From positions 1,798,001-1,862,000 of the forward strand of contig NC_088314.1 in NCBI RefSeq assembly GCF_910592395.1: DNA of 64,000 nucleotides, read 5' to 3'. Source of the stretch: Lineus longissimus. Lineage: Eukaryota > Nemertea > Pilidiophora > Heteronemertea > Lineidae. Within the stretch, counting starts at the first letter, position 1. Each line of letters begins with the position of its first letter. A model generated the notes under the pieces. The model searched no databases. It saw only the letters and a program-made list of their open reading frames with translations, and was not told where the DNA came from. The translations under genes were made by a program, and so were the position numbers. Shown in pieces: positions 51,201 through 61,955 of this stretch.

Positions 51201-51752
51201 AAATGGCACATCTTGTAACTCGAAAATGCAGCATCCACAGAATACGATAATTCTTATCTAAACTGCAGCAATTTCCTGCATCTTTTTCTCTTACATGTAT
51301 AAGCTTTGTGAAGGACAACCAATGCCTGCAATAACTTAAAAATTGAATTTCTCATGCAGCTTTGATATAGACTCTCTAAAATGGTACACTCCGGACGCAG
51401 TGGACCAGCCTCATTCCTTATCCTAACAAGACCGAATTAGGATGATGCAATGGACTTCCCAGGAAGTCTAAAAAATGGTTGTATCTCAGCTTACTCTAAG
51501 TTCTCAGTCATCTATAGCAGAGAAAATTGGAAGGAATAAACCTACATTGCGATTGTCTGTTGACCTGACTGCCTCCTTCTTAATGATTTCTGTCTTCAAG
51601 ACCAACTGGGCTTCTTTCAGGTCTGTAAGTCCCTCCATGGACAACCCCATCTCCAGCATTACATCATAGACACCACGAAGGGTCAGTTTACAGACATCAT
51701 CTTCATAAACTGGACCACCTTTATCATTTGATGATGGCTTTGACTGCGCCAT
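44040..51752 (-). CDS. Dynamin-like GTPase with membrane segment and C-terminal pseudokinase (DSTYK-like order)
   Basis: Nine exons: 51752-51546, 50710-50497, 49482-49196, 49021-48914, 48837-48697, 48317-47998, 47674-45599, 45277-44968 and 44522-44040. All have GT..AG borders and matching phases: 4146 nt, 1381 residues. Residues 70-140 are helical. The GTPase starts with a G1 loop GETCAGKT (141-148); a G2-type Thr is near 168, G3 is DTPG (280-283), G4 is NKFD (348-351). Residues 427-610 are largely coiled coil, 615-641 a hydrophobic membrane segment, and about 840-1085 a disordered acidic tract. The last 290 residues are kinase-like: CPNLVKFKGTC, ILEGLVYLHAKEL, an ALE for APE, and SDMYAFGLLIWEILCG. 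The VAIK position reads ISIR (Arg 1096), the HRD Asp is Asn 1214 and DFG is NIS (1232-1234), so catalysis is unlikely. It may remodel membranes under GTP control, with the pseudokinase as scaffold. The function is not known. Confidence 0.88.
45599..47674 (-). CDS. Giant 2076-nt exon of the GTPase-pseudokinase: coiled coil, membrane segment, acidic linker
   Basis: Single exon covering residues 426-1117. It starts with a short hydrophobic stretch (WIANMLRKIIFALDI), then a Lys/Glu heptad-rich region, then AVVLFPVTAVIAVSAFIYLG, the only strong membrane segment. After that come a helical region, a long Glu/Ser/Gly-rich linker, and the vestigial kinase N-lobe with ISIR in place of VAIK. The other eight exons are at most 483 nt, so this exon may reflect intron loss or a retrocopied ancestor of the stalk region. 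Confidence 0.85.
49570..49695 (-). mobile_element. tRNA-like SINE fragment in intron 2 of the GTPase-pseudokinase
   Basis: Read on the minus strand: GAGGCCGAGTGGTTAGAGTG then CTGGGCTCCTGATCAGGAGG and TTGTGGGTTGGATG, the layout of a pol III A box and B box region from a tRNA-derived SINE. The boundaries are approximate. Confidence 0.5.
49696..50496. other. Intron 2 of the GTPase-pseudokinase gene
   Basis: No coding or RNA feature recognised apart from the adjoining SINE fragment. Confidence 0.5.
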
Positions 51753-52503
51753 GGCAATTGTGATGTTGGTCTCCAGGGAGCTGAAAAGTTTAACTCTAGT
51801 AGTGAGTGGCAGTAACGACGACAGTAATATTTTAAAACAAAAATAATTAAAAATAATGCACTGACCAAATGACAAGTATTGTGGCATCTTTTTGCTGTTT
51901 TTTCTTCACTACCATAGTACAAACATGAACATGTTCCTGGCCAGTGCCAGGATCTAGAGCAGGCTGTAGACTAGAGGTAGGCCTAGGCCTACTGCTGGGG
52001 ACGTTGTTGTCAATGTTGAATGGGAGTTTGGGGCCAAACGTTACCATGGAGATATGGTAACTGCCAAGTCCTTTTGGCCAAAACAAAGAATATTAACCTA
52101 CCTACCTGAACTGCTTTAGTGAAGAACAACAGGAACAGCGTTTTGCCTTAGTTATACCACAACACTTTTTGTTAATGTGGCCTACAAATTGTGGTAAGGT
52201 ACAATCTGGTAGGCGAACATCATCAGACAGACCAACGCCCCCATCAATCCCCTCGAACAAATATTACAGCCAATTAAAATTCAAAAGGCAATATGCATGG
52301 ACAATGGAAAACCCATTGACTAAAAATAGCAAGAAGGGGGAAAACCCGAGTGTGGGGAAACCCAATTTACTGGCACACGCCATCTGTGAACAAACTGTGT
52401 GAACTAAACTTCGTGACTTCGAGGAGAAGAAAGTGCCACTTTGAAATTATAGAATGTTTTGTTGATTTTGAGATTTTTGGTCCTCAAGTAAACCTTGATC
52501 ATT
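51753..52503. promoter_or_regulatory. Shared upstream region between the GTPase-pseudokinase and PPIL1
   Basis: The two start codons (51752 minus, 52504 plus) are 751 bp apart and point away from each other. The stretch contains no other gene and a TAGGCCTAGGCCTA cluster near 51975. A bidirectional promoter is inferred from the spacing; no specific element was identified. Confidence 0.4.
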
Positions 52504-54047
52504 ATGTCAATCCCACACGAAAGTTGGCGACCAGCCAACATTACTTTAGAGACAACGTAAGTTAAACGGAATGAGGGAGAGAGTCAATAAATGATCAGAT
52601 GAAGAGACTTGAAAATCTGCATGTATATATGTATGTACGGTACTGTACATCATGCAAGCATTTAGCATGACATGTATTGTATGTACTGTATAGTGTGCAC
52701 CCATGGCTATGTGTCCATGTTTAATGTATGTTGAAATGTTTATGTACCCTATGCATTCGGATATCCATAACTTTCGGGGATAAACTCATAAAATTCATAA
52801 GTTTTAAGACACATTTTAGATGCTCACAGAGCTTATAATACTTTCAGCATGGGCAGTATCACTTGTGAACTGTACTGGAACCACGCACCACAAACGTGCC
52901 GTAACTTTGCTGAGCTCGCCAGGAGAGGCTACTATGATGGCATCATATTCCACAGGATCATCCCTGACTTCATGATTCAGACTGGCGATCCAACTGGGAC
53001 TGGTAAGAATAACTAAATTTGACACAGCCAAGTCAAGAGTAATATCAGTAAAAACCCCTAAACCTGGTCTTTTCATAAAGCTTATCTAAGAATACATATG
53101 CCCTGTTTCTTCATCCAGCCCTAAATTTTATACCATAAGCATGAAAATTTCCATGATATCAGATTGCTGTGCAGTAAGTCCCATCAGTCAAACTTCCATG
53201 ACCGTTGTCCCTTGGAACTGGCTCGCCACAATAAGAACATAAGAAGAGATGTCTTCTTCATACACGTGATCTAAACCTGAGCTGCCGGTAATGCTTTAAG
53301 GTCAACTTAACTATATCTTAATCCTATTTTAAATATGTTCATCTTTCAGGTCGAGGTGGTGCATCAATTTATGGTCCACAATTTCCTGACGAAATTTCAA
53401 GAGAGCTGAAACACACTGGTAGGGTCATGCATGTTGTCGCTCTCTTTTCTAGCACAGTAGCAGATAAAAATCAGTTCAGTATTGAGATGAGATCAATACA
53501 TCTCGCGAAAATTACGAAAACCATTTATAGTTGGACCTCGCACCCCCTTGGGACCGAGAACATTGGTTCACTGTATCGAGTGTTCACTATCTCCAGGGTA
53601 AACTCCTGTGATTTTTAGTGAGTTTCAGTAGGAAAACAGTTAATTACTGGTAAGAATTTGTTCACTGCTAAAGTAAATTGATATAATAAGGTTCAACCAA
53701 CACCCTGTAGTCGTTTCAGAACATGTCCTGTGTGTTGAGTTGGCTGGTACCTGGCATTTTCAAAAGCTAACATAATCTTGCCTACACGCCGATTCAAAAT
53801 ACTTGAATTTTGTTTCTTTTCAGGGGCTGGCATCCTATCAATGGCCAACAGTGGTCCAGACAGCAATGGCAGTCAGTTCTTCATTACACTTGCACCGACA
53901 CAGTGGCTGGACAATAAACATACCATATTTGGACGTATACATACTGGCATGAGGGTTGTGGAGAGAGTAGGAAAAGTCGAAACAGACGATAGTGATAAAC
54001 CTAAACATGAAATAAAAATGATACGTGCTTACATCTCATCAGCGTAG
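52504..54047 (+). CDS. PPIL1: PPIL1, spliceosomal peptidyl-prolyl isomerase (cyclophilin-like 1)
   Basis: Four exons: 52504-52556, 52848-53002, 53350-53418 and 53824-54047. GT..AG borders and phases agree, and the 501 nt encode 166 residues, the same length as human PPIL1. The short first exon [17 protein letters not shown] matches the family's MAAIPPDSWQPPNVYLET-type start, and [60 protein letters not shown] and HTIFGRI follow in order. Catalytic-pocket residues by family numbering are present: Arg 54, Phe 59, Gln 62, Trp 120 and His 125. The family is a core component of the activated spliceosome, binding SKIP/SNW1, and catalyses proline cis-trans isomerisation in the nucleus. It is divergent from, and close to, the GTPase-pseudokinase start, and convergent with the CD225 gene. 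Confidence 0.97.
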
Positions 54048-54452
54048 GATATAAACTGCCTGTTCATAAAGTGTCAAAGCAGTGGAGGAAAGGAAAGGGG
54101 TTTGAGAATGTGGACAAAGTGTGTACACAAACACACAAAGTGGACTTACCTACCTCGGTATAGGTAGTTCAAAAAATTCCAACTGCAATGCATAATTCCT
54201 TTATGAACAGAGATCATCTCATCAATCTGTGTAGACAGATCATCTCATTAATCAACATGTCATTGGAATGTGAAGAAATCTAATGCAATTTTACATCTTA
54301 AGACGACGAACTGCCGTATCAAATTGGAAAGGCCTGCTTCTACTGTATCAGAATATTGCCAGATTCCATTGTGCTGGCCTGGCCAAGGATCTGCTTCTGG
54401 GTTTTCCCAGGAAGCACAGGGTGTCTAGTACTCATTTTTGTAAGTGACATGA

Positions 54453-54458
54453 AATAAA
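54453..54458 (+). promoter_or_regulatory. Candidate PPIL1 polyadenylation signal
   Basis: AATAAA about 400 bp after the PPIL1 stop codon in GAAATAAATGCATTTATTAG. Use is inferred. Confidence 0.45.
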
Positions 54459-55813
54459 TGCATTTATTAGTAATTGCTGTTGCATCCGTTGTTGTCCAAT
54501 TTGTTGAATTACTGAAGTCCTTGGATTTTCAAGATGGAGGAGTCACTGAAAAATATGGCAATATCCTTTATTGGTAATTGTTTTGCCATATAGGGCATTC
54601 TCCAACTGTTCGCAAAACAAGGAGGGAAAGTCATGACAGTCTAATGAAACTATCTTGACCCTCAAGTTTGGACCCACTCTGCCAATCCGGATTCCGTTGG
54701 GTGGTTACGGAGGACCTCTGATGGTTCAGAATGTGACCATATACAAGCTTGTCCCGATTTCCTGTAAGCCAGGTTGTGACTGTTCGAAGATCTGGTTGTG
54801 ACAGTCTAAAGACAAGACTGGAGGCGAGCTACTGCAGATTTACCCATCCAGGTGAATGTTACCCCACACAACCAAGTTGCCTCTCACAAGTAGCTTTTTC
54901 CCTATTTTCTGTAAGCCAGGTTATGACTGTTGGAAAACTTCCATTTAAGTGTCTATTATACAAGAATCTAGCATCGAGCAATCTAAAATGACTACAAACA
55001 CTAAATATTATTTTATTGTAATTTTATTACTGAGTACACGTAACCATAAAACTCTTACAGAACAAAGTACCACAGAGAGTTTACTACAAAAAAATTGCAC
55101 AGTATTGATCGATGATTATGAATATGAAGAGAGAGTCCAAATATTTTTAAGGAGGACAAAGTAAAGCTGTTACCATACAGTTACAAAGCCAAGGGACAGA
55201 AATTCCTATAAAAAAAGACTGGTAAAATGGAGTAAAAATGCTGTGCAACACAAACCAGATGAAAAAGTACTCCATGAGCACCTGAAAAATGTGAGAAAGC
55301 TAACATTTGTAAAATACTAAAATACGTTTATGCAAACAAGATTACAACACTGGGTGACCAAATTGGCCAACAGGCTTACTGCAAGACAATGAAGCATGAT
55401 AAGTGTGAGAAATGTCACTGAATATTTTGGTCCCAGATAAACTTGCTACGCATAAAAGTGTTACTGCCACTATGGTATTCATTAAAGACTTTTTAACACA
55501 AACTGAACTTTTAAAATCTACTTGTCCAAAAAAGAAACTCTGCATAATGGGAAATTGGAATTTCCTAAACAACAAGTACATGTACTTGGTCATGAAACAT
55601 GTTCATACATCACCCAAAATATGGTGCTTTCCTAAATCAGGTATAAAATAAGAAACAAGTTTTTTCCAATACTGAATCAAGTTTCTTTTTGTGATGGGGG
55701 GGGGGGGGAGTATTAAATGGATATCAAAATTTGTTCACACATGTACCAGTGAAGGACAATTTGGTCTTGGATTGTTACCAGAAAATGATAAAGTTCTTCC
55801 TGCTGAAAAAGGA
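54459..55813. other. Between convergent PPIL1 and CD225 genes
   Basis: AT-rich, with a run of G at 55696-55708. No extra gene supported; presumably 3' untranslated sequence of the CD225 gene in part. Confidence 0.45.
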
Positions 55814-55893
55814 CAAACTGTCCTCACCCTACCTGTAGCCACGGGAAACAAACTGTCCTCGCCCTACCTGTAGCCACGGGAAACAAACTGTAC
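55814..55893. repeat. 35-bp tandem duplication over the 3' end of the CD225 coding sequence
   Basis: The string CAAACTGTCCTC(A/G)CCCTACC then TGTAGCCACGGGAAA occurs twice with 35-bp spacing (from 55814 and 55849), and a third start (CAAACTGTAC) follows at 55884. The upstream copy on the minus strand encodes the last residues FVSRGYR and the stop; the next copy lies in the 3' untranslated region. Confidence 0.9.
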
Positions 55894-56633
55894 TGCATAA
55901 TAAATACTACAAAGGATCATGAAGAGAATGCCAACTCCAAGTGCAATATGTGCAAACCTCTTAGCTTGACCTGAAAAAATTCGAGCTTCTTCTCCATTTC
56001 CACGATTTATAGCATTGCGACACTTGATTGACTTCAGGATGGCGACTATTCCAACTGGCCAGCAGCACATGATGGTAACCATAATTGAATAAAGTAGGTA
56101 GTCTGGAGGTGGGTTCGCCAAAGCCAAGGGCATTATTGTGATGAGGGTTGGTTGGGCTAGGATGGTACCTGGTGGTGGAGATACACCTAGAAGAGAATTC
56201 AATAAAATGTCAGAAACACATTATACTAAAATAGAAAGGGCTTCTGCATGTCATCCTAGGACCCTTTGTGCAGATGCAAAGTCATACTGACAACATCCCA
56301 TCAGCTACTGTAATGTATAAGGGATATCCCGTTGAAATTATTTTCAAGGTCTTGAAACCTTGACTGGAATACGCGCATGTATCATACATAAACAGTTTCG
56401 AAAAAAACTAGATGATTAAATAAATTACCTTGTGGTACTGGGTAGTATCCAGTGGGGCTCGCCATTGGCACGGAATGTAGTTGGCTTGAATAAGCGACAT
56501 GCTGAGCATAGGTGCTGGGTTCGTTGAACCCTCCCTGGACAAGAGGCTGCGGATAGGGAGGAGGTGGGCCTGGTGGCTGGCCATTTGGGGTGTAGGGGGG
56601 CGGTGGATCGTATGCTTCATCCTGCTTTTCCAT
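55864..56633 (-). CDS. Proline-rich CD225/dispanin family membrane protein (PRRT1/SynDIG4- or IFITM-like)
   Basis: Two exons, 56633-56429 and 56186-55864, joined within a Gly codon: 528 nt, 175 residues. The N-terminal third is disordered and Pro/Tyr/Gln-rich with two PPPY motifs (11-14 and 24-27), likely WW-domain ligands. Residues about 94-160 form a CD225 domain: PPPDYLLYSIMVTIMCCWPV with a double Cys (109-110) typical of palmitoylation, then AILKSIKCRNAINRGN, then SGQAKRFAHIALGVGILFMI as the second membrane segment. The family bends or stiffens membranes; PRRT1/SynDIG4 acts at synapses and IFITMs in antiviral defence. The long proline-rich tail favours the PRRT/dispanin branch over IFITM. 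An acceptor 19 bp upstream of the ATG (TTTTTTTTCAG) shows a separate 5' untranslated exon. The coding end overlaps a tandem duplication. Confidence 0.88.
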
Positions 56634-59075
56634 TCTGTTTGTTCAGGGCCCTGAAAAAAAACCATGCTGTTGGGGTGAGTTTTGCATTAAAACTAACGAA
56701 AAAGATCAAATTCAGAGGCAATGGGCATCCGTGATCCAAAATAGATTCGTTTTATTACGAGTTATGATAAACAGCCCGATCCAGAAGCGCCCTCTTCGTG
56801 TAGTAGAACTAGAAGATTCAAGATGAGATGTTGGCGATAAGGATAAGGACGGCAGTTTTCAGGGCAGACACAGACTGAGAAATAATGCTCCGGGCAATAT
56901 CCACAGGAGCGTGAAGTTTAAGTCAAAATAAATGCTTTTATAAATTTGTGCTCGCAGGAGGAGAGAAACTGTCACACGACACATAGGGCCTACAGCACAC
57001 TATTATGTACACTATGACTAGTGTGTGTAATGTACATAAATGCAGCAGCAGTAGAATAACCTCGAAATCGCCATCATTATTGTCAATTTAATGATTGTAA
57101 TGCAACTAGGACGTTGTGTACCTTATCAATCTATGATACTGAACCGACAGCGGTCTAAATACTCCCGTTGAATTGACTTTATTCGTAAAAAAATGATAAA
57201 AATATTTTTATTTTCGTTCAACCAATTCCGTCTCCGCCTCCGCCTATCGTCCCTCATCATTGCCGAGAATTGTCCTCACTGGCAAAATGTGAGTCGCCAA
57301 TCTAAAATCAGAATTGTAACAGCTACTGTCATCAGCTTGGTTGTGACAGTGTTTAGAATGAGTGAAGCCGGCTGGTTACTACTATTTAGGTCTTGGATAT
57401 TGTAGCAGCTACTGTCATCAGAATGGGTTGTGACATGGTCTCTGCAGGGAGACATACAAGACATGTCAGCTAGTTTTTGTTGAGAAAATCTTAAAACTTA
57501 ACTCATGAACTGGTCCTCACATCTTCCCAGATTCTGGTTCTTGCTAATCTGGCCCAGCGCTTGTACCTATGGCCAGTCTCAGCCAAGTACTTTTAGGCCA
57601 AGAGGTAGGGTATACCTCCATGGGTTCACCTAGACAGTACATCTCCTCCAGGTGGATCATAATCTCACCAGCGCTGAAGATCAGGTGCACACAAACAAAA
57701 CAACTTCTTTATCTTTCTAATAATATATTTATCCACCTAACTAAAATAGACACAATAAATTAAACATCCACTTCTGAAATATGGAGCAGACAATACGATA
57801 CATATAATTTCTATGGATGGAAGCATTCAGATTTATACAAATAAATAACAAGAAATAGCTCTTTATCACGGTTTCGTTGCATGAAGGATTGTAATTTAAA
57901 AGCGAAGTGCATTCAAGTATAGTACATCTTCAAGTTTCACTCTACAGTCAGGGGGATTATAAACAGGAGCTAAGAAATGGCTCCACCCACTCAACAGCCT
58001 CGCCACAGTATAATATTTAGTACATACCTACCCGGGTATTCTTAATTTTACACATTCTAAACTCCGCAGAGGTAAAAGTATCAAAAATTAGATCTAGAAT
58101 AGCATAAGAGCCCTACAAGAATAAGATTACAAAAGTTTTCTAGAATACACTTATGGTGTCCCATCACACCTTAATCATCATTTGTTCTTCAATTCATGAT
58201 GAACTAGAAGGACGGGCCATTTTTTGAGCTTGTTGAGCACTCTGTCCTAACACGGAGACCTCCAGTAACAAAGAGATCTTGTCACAAGAGATCATGGGTG
58301 GCAAGGTATTGTTCTCTTTTCTACAAGAAAAGTAACAATACCAATAGACCTATGATAAGAGGGATAAAGAAGACATAACATACATATGGCACAAAGGTGT
58401 CCCATTGCTACTCTAGAATACAGTACTGGGTATCTAAACTTATCACAGACAATTTATTATGTAAAGGTACCCCACTCTCCCCGCCCCTTTCCCACTCAAG
58501 AGAGTCATGTCGAAGTCACTTCCATAGAAATTCCCCAAATACCAATTAAAATGTTTGCCAGAAGTGTGGATTGAGGATGGTACAGTTAAAGGCATAAAAG
58601 TTCCAGATCCATAGATTATTGTCGCATCTCGGCCATCTTTGGTAGGCCATTTCTGCAAAATAACTTCCTTAAACATGCTTAAGTCAGGTGACACAGAATA
58701 TTTCTTATGTTACAAAGTAGGACTTAAACAACTCCAAAGGTTTGAAATGTGCACCAAAAACACTCAGATATCAAAAAGGCACCACATACTTGAGGCAAAA
58801 ACTTAACTGCCTACATAAAATGGTGTTATCGTAATTCAATTCGAGTTGTGACACACAAAGACAAAGGAGAATATGTCATCAGTCTACTCCTGAGAGAAAT
58901 GGCCGATGATGAAACTGATGACAGCTATTTGGTACAATAATTACATCATCTTAACAGGTAACGATTTGAAACTAAGGCCTGGATCCCTTCCATGATTTTA
59001 GCCAATAATCTAATTAAAACTGTGCAAGCAGAGTTGCCTACTTGTATCTGATAGTGTCTTTTGAAAGTTTCTACA
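56634..59075. other. Intergenic, upstream of the CD225 gene
   Basis: Should contain the 5' untranslated exon and promoter of the CD225 gene, not located. Other frames are short and unrecognised. Confidence 0.45.
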
Positions 59076-59081
59076 TTTATT
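59076..59081 (-). promoter_or_regulatory. Candidate SMKR1 polyadenylation signal
   Basis: AATAAA on the minus strand about 20 nt after the SMKR1 stop codon. Its position suits a very short 3' untranslated region. Confidence 0.5.
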
Positions 59082-59098
59082 TTATCCCCAAGGCCACC

Positions 59099-59404
59099 TC
59101 ACTTCTTCTTCTTCTTGCCACTCTTCTTCCCCTTCTTCTTCTTCCCACCGCCGCCCCCAGAAAATCCAAATCCTCGCATCTCCAGTGCTTCCACTGGGCC
59201 GTGAGCTATATAGTACAGATTGTCCATAGCAGGAGGACTCAGAATGTCTACTGGTGGTTTTATGGCTTTGGCAGATCCTAAAGATTTGGCCGATTTGCTC
59301 CGTTTTCCACTTTTACCACGTTTGCTGCCAGGACTTTTACTTCGACCCCGGCTTTTGGCACTTTTACTTTTGCCTTTGGCAGATTTCTTTCCTTTCCCCT
59401 TTGG
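59099..59404 (-). CDS. SMKR1: SMKR1 (small lysine-rich protein 1), terminal exon
   Basis: A 306-nt exon with acceptor TTTTTTACAG, phase 0, giving 101 residues plus stop. It opens [20 protein letters not shown], continues Lys/Ser/Arg-rich, then has the conserved core [30 protein letters not shown], a Gly run and a poly-Lys end ([14 protein letters not shown]). The core matches the short human SMKR1 protein (VDILSPAAM.NLYYIAHN...LRGF) flanked by the same basic ends. The function of the family is not established to my knowledge. The protein is longer than the human one (64 residues) because the N-terminal basic tail is expanded. The start Met is not in this exon; see the candidate at 61540-61542. 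Confidence 0.85.
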   Translation of the reverse strand, partial: PKGKGKKSAKGKSKSAKSRGRSKSPGSKRGKSGKRSKSAKSLGSAKAIKPPVDILSPPAMDNLYYIAHGPVEALEMRGFGFSGGGGGKKKKGKKSGKKKKK

Positions 59405-61539
59405 CTGTAAAAAAGAGAGTAAAATTAAAATACTATGTGAAACCAGGGAACTGTCCCCATTTCTGCTCTCGCTTGAGTTTCACAGAGGATTGAATTCTCA
59501 AGGCAAGCTTGAGTTGTTTTTGGCCAACATGAGTTGTTGACCGCAAAATGGAGAGACCCCCCCCCCCCCAGGTAGGGCAAATCATGTGTGCCTGCGCTGC
59601 CAGTTGCTCAGAAAGGGCTTATAGTATACATATTTCCATTAACAACTTTTCGATCCTATTTTCTTGGACACTGTAGGCTGAGTTAGTCACTTCACATCAA
59701 TTCCTTAACCAGAAGTGAATGATGAATATATATATACATTTAGGAAATTTGATAAAATCTGCAAAGGGGTGAGAAAAAACACTTAAATATAATGACATGA
59801 AGGAGTATGTGACTCAAGAGAAAGAGCATGCTGATCTATCCGCCTTGTCCTTCGGTCTCACCTCTTTCATGTCAAGGAGGCGGGACCGAATCACAACACC
59901 GATAGATCAGCATGGGGAAAGGGAGAATCTTCACACTTCATGCAAAGGACCGCTTTGAAAGATAACAGGGAGAGGGCACATCACGCTAGCAAAAAAGGGA
60001 CACCAAACAAGAAAATCATGCAAAGACCACACTGTAGTGATTTTTATAATTCAATCAATTTCATACTGTAGAAAACCTGTTCTTACAAGAAAATTCATAA
60101 TGATATTATTGTTTTGCATCAAATATTAGTAAGGCCTAATTTGAAAGACGAACAGTGGGAGAAACTGGGATAACATATTTTTACAGGGTGTTCCTCCAAA
60201 ACACTTATATGCCCGAGGGGCTAAATTCATTAACAGAATGACGACATTTCCATAGCAAAGGAATCATTTTTCAGAATTTGCTGAACAATATCATAAATAT
60301 TTTCAATTAGAATAAACCTCCATTTGCAATGCTAAAGTATTCCAACAATAAGTAAAGTATCATACCACATGCACTAGGTTCATTTATAACTATTCAAAAG
60401 CCTATACTGAAAAAAGTCTGCAAGTATTTAATTCGCCTGATTTTGCAATAAAGTTTGGAAAAATTAGTAGTTGAATAACTGTTTTATTTGTTCATCATGG
60501 AATAATACTTTCCACACAACATTAAATCCTGGGCACACTAAAGTTACATGAATCACTGCCAAATTAAATAGGTAAATTGGTATAATTTGTGAAGATATGC
60601 CAAAGTGTTCTCTCTATGATGGGGATAGAAAGGTTTATGTGCAGTGCAGGAGACTTATTATCATTCAAAGATGGTTTGATCATTTTAACCATCCAAGGAC
60701 CACAGACATGTGTTTTCTTGGTAATTACGAAGTAGAAACATCTCTTTTAAAATAACATGTGATCATTTTTTTTACCTTCAGATCCTGATATTCAAGATTT
60801 GAAGATTTTCCTCATCACAAAATCATATGTGGTCGTTAGACAGTAAGTTTAAAGGTGCTTTATTAGTATCACATGACATGTGTATAAAAGATCCGTCAAA
60901 TACATACATCATCACTGCTAAGGGTTTGCTGTGAATAAGAATAAACTATTATCAATATGAGACAAACGTTTGCGGGTTCAGATTTTATACTTACTGATGA
61001 AAAGGGTCAACAGAGGTATGGACACTGGGCAACAGTAAACTTGATCACTGAAAGATGGATCTATTGACTACCTTCTTTGATATCAGGTCAATTTCCAAGT
61101 CAGGAAAAGCTTCAACATACCTACATGACCTAAGGTTATCTCAGTCACATTGGAATGCGCATTGGCTACCCCTTAAACTATATAACAAATAACATAGTCA
61201 ATAGTCCTTCCTCTAACACAACAAGTGTACCAGCACCTTGGACAACATTTTGAAGGAAAATCTAACCCTATAATTCATATTTGAGTTGTTCCAACCCCAA
61301 CTCAACTTGGACTGGCGGGATGATTTCTTATGAGCCAGTGTTTCAATAAAGACAAGTTAACACTGATGATGCTGTATTGATCAGCCATCATATGCCGATG
61401 TGTGGTGTAGTGGTTAACACTCATGTAGGCCTAGCTACTAGCTAGCTGTAATTCTGTGCACCAACCCTAAAGCCCCTTTAAAAAGGTGATAATAGAAATA
61501 GGCATGGTGGGTGCCCGGGATAGGTGAACTTCAACTTAC
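59405..61539. other. Probable SMKR1 intron
   Basis: AT-rich, no coding exon recognised. It contains a C run at 59557-59569, a small stem (59827-59914) and simple AT stretches. Confidence 0.45.
59827..59914. repeat. Short nested inverted repeat
   Basis: CATGCTGATCTATC at 59827-59840 is the exact inverse of GATAGATCAGCATG at 59901-59914, and an inner pair TTCGGTC / GACCGAA also matches. It is probably a small MITE remnant. Confidence 0.55.
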
Positions 61540-61542
61540 CAT
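61540..61542 (-). CDS. SMKR1: Candidate one-codon first coding exon of SMKR1
   Basis: On the minus strand, AATAATG is followed directly by GTAAGT, so the exon would contribute only ATG. Joined to 59404 in phase 0 it gives [12 protein letters not shown], agreeing with the human start MPAKGKKGKG. The intron would be about 2.1 kb. The fit is good but a single codon before a donor can occur by chance. Confidence 0.4.
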
Positions 61543-61955
61543 TATTTTATTGCAGTACACTGTACAGTATATATATTTCCTCTTTTGGCACTTCACTTTT
61601 AAATCTCCTATAATTTACGAACATTTTATTTCAGCTGAAATAGAGAGAGCAAAATCAATATCAGTCCAGCATACTAACAATAGTAGGCCTATAGCCTACG
61701 TGTAGGCTACTAATGCCAATGCCAATGGTGTTTCTGTTGTTACTTACCACTTCCATTAAAAACTGGACGCAAGAAAAGAAACAGATTTTCACAGAACACA
61801 GTTCATCACTCACAAGTATAGGCATCTGACAGCCTGTAGTATAGTATAGCAATGTATGAGTGTTCTTTAGCATAACATATTGACCTATATTGACCTCATT
61901 GAGCATGATTGACCCATAGCTGGCAGTGCTTGTTGTTATTACTATGGTTACCAAC

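Noticed and set aside
59254-59540. Leu/Pro/Phe-rich plus-strand frames over 59.2-59.5 kb
   Set aside because: Antisense shadows of the Lys-rich SMKR1 exon.
61395-61450. TGGTGTAGTGGTTAACACTC as a tRNA or SINE head
   Set aside because: Resembles an A box, but no B box at the right distance was found; too weak to annotate.
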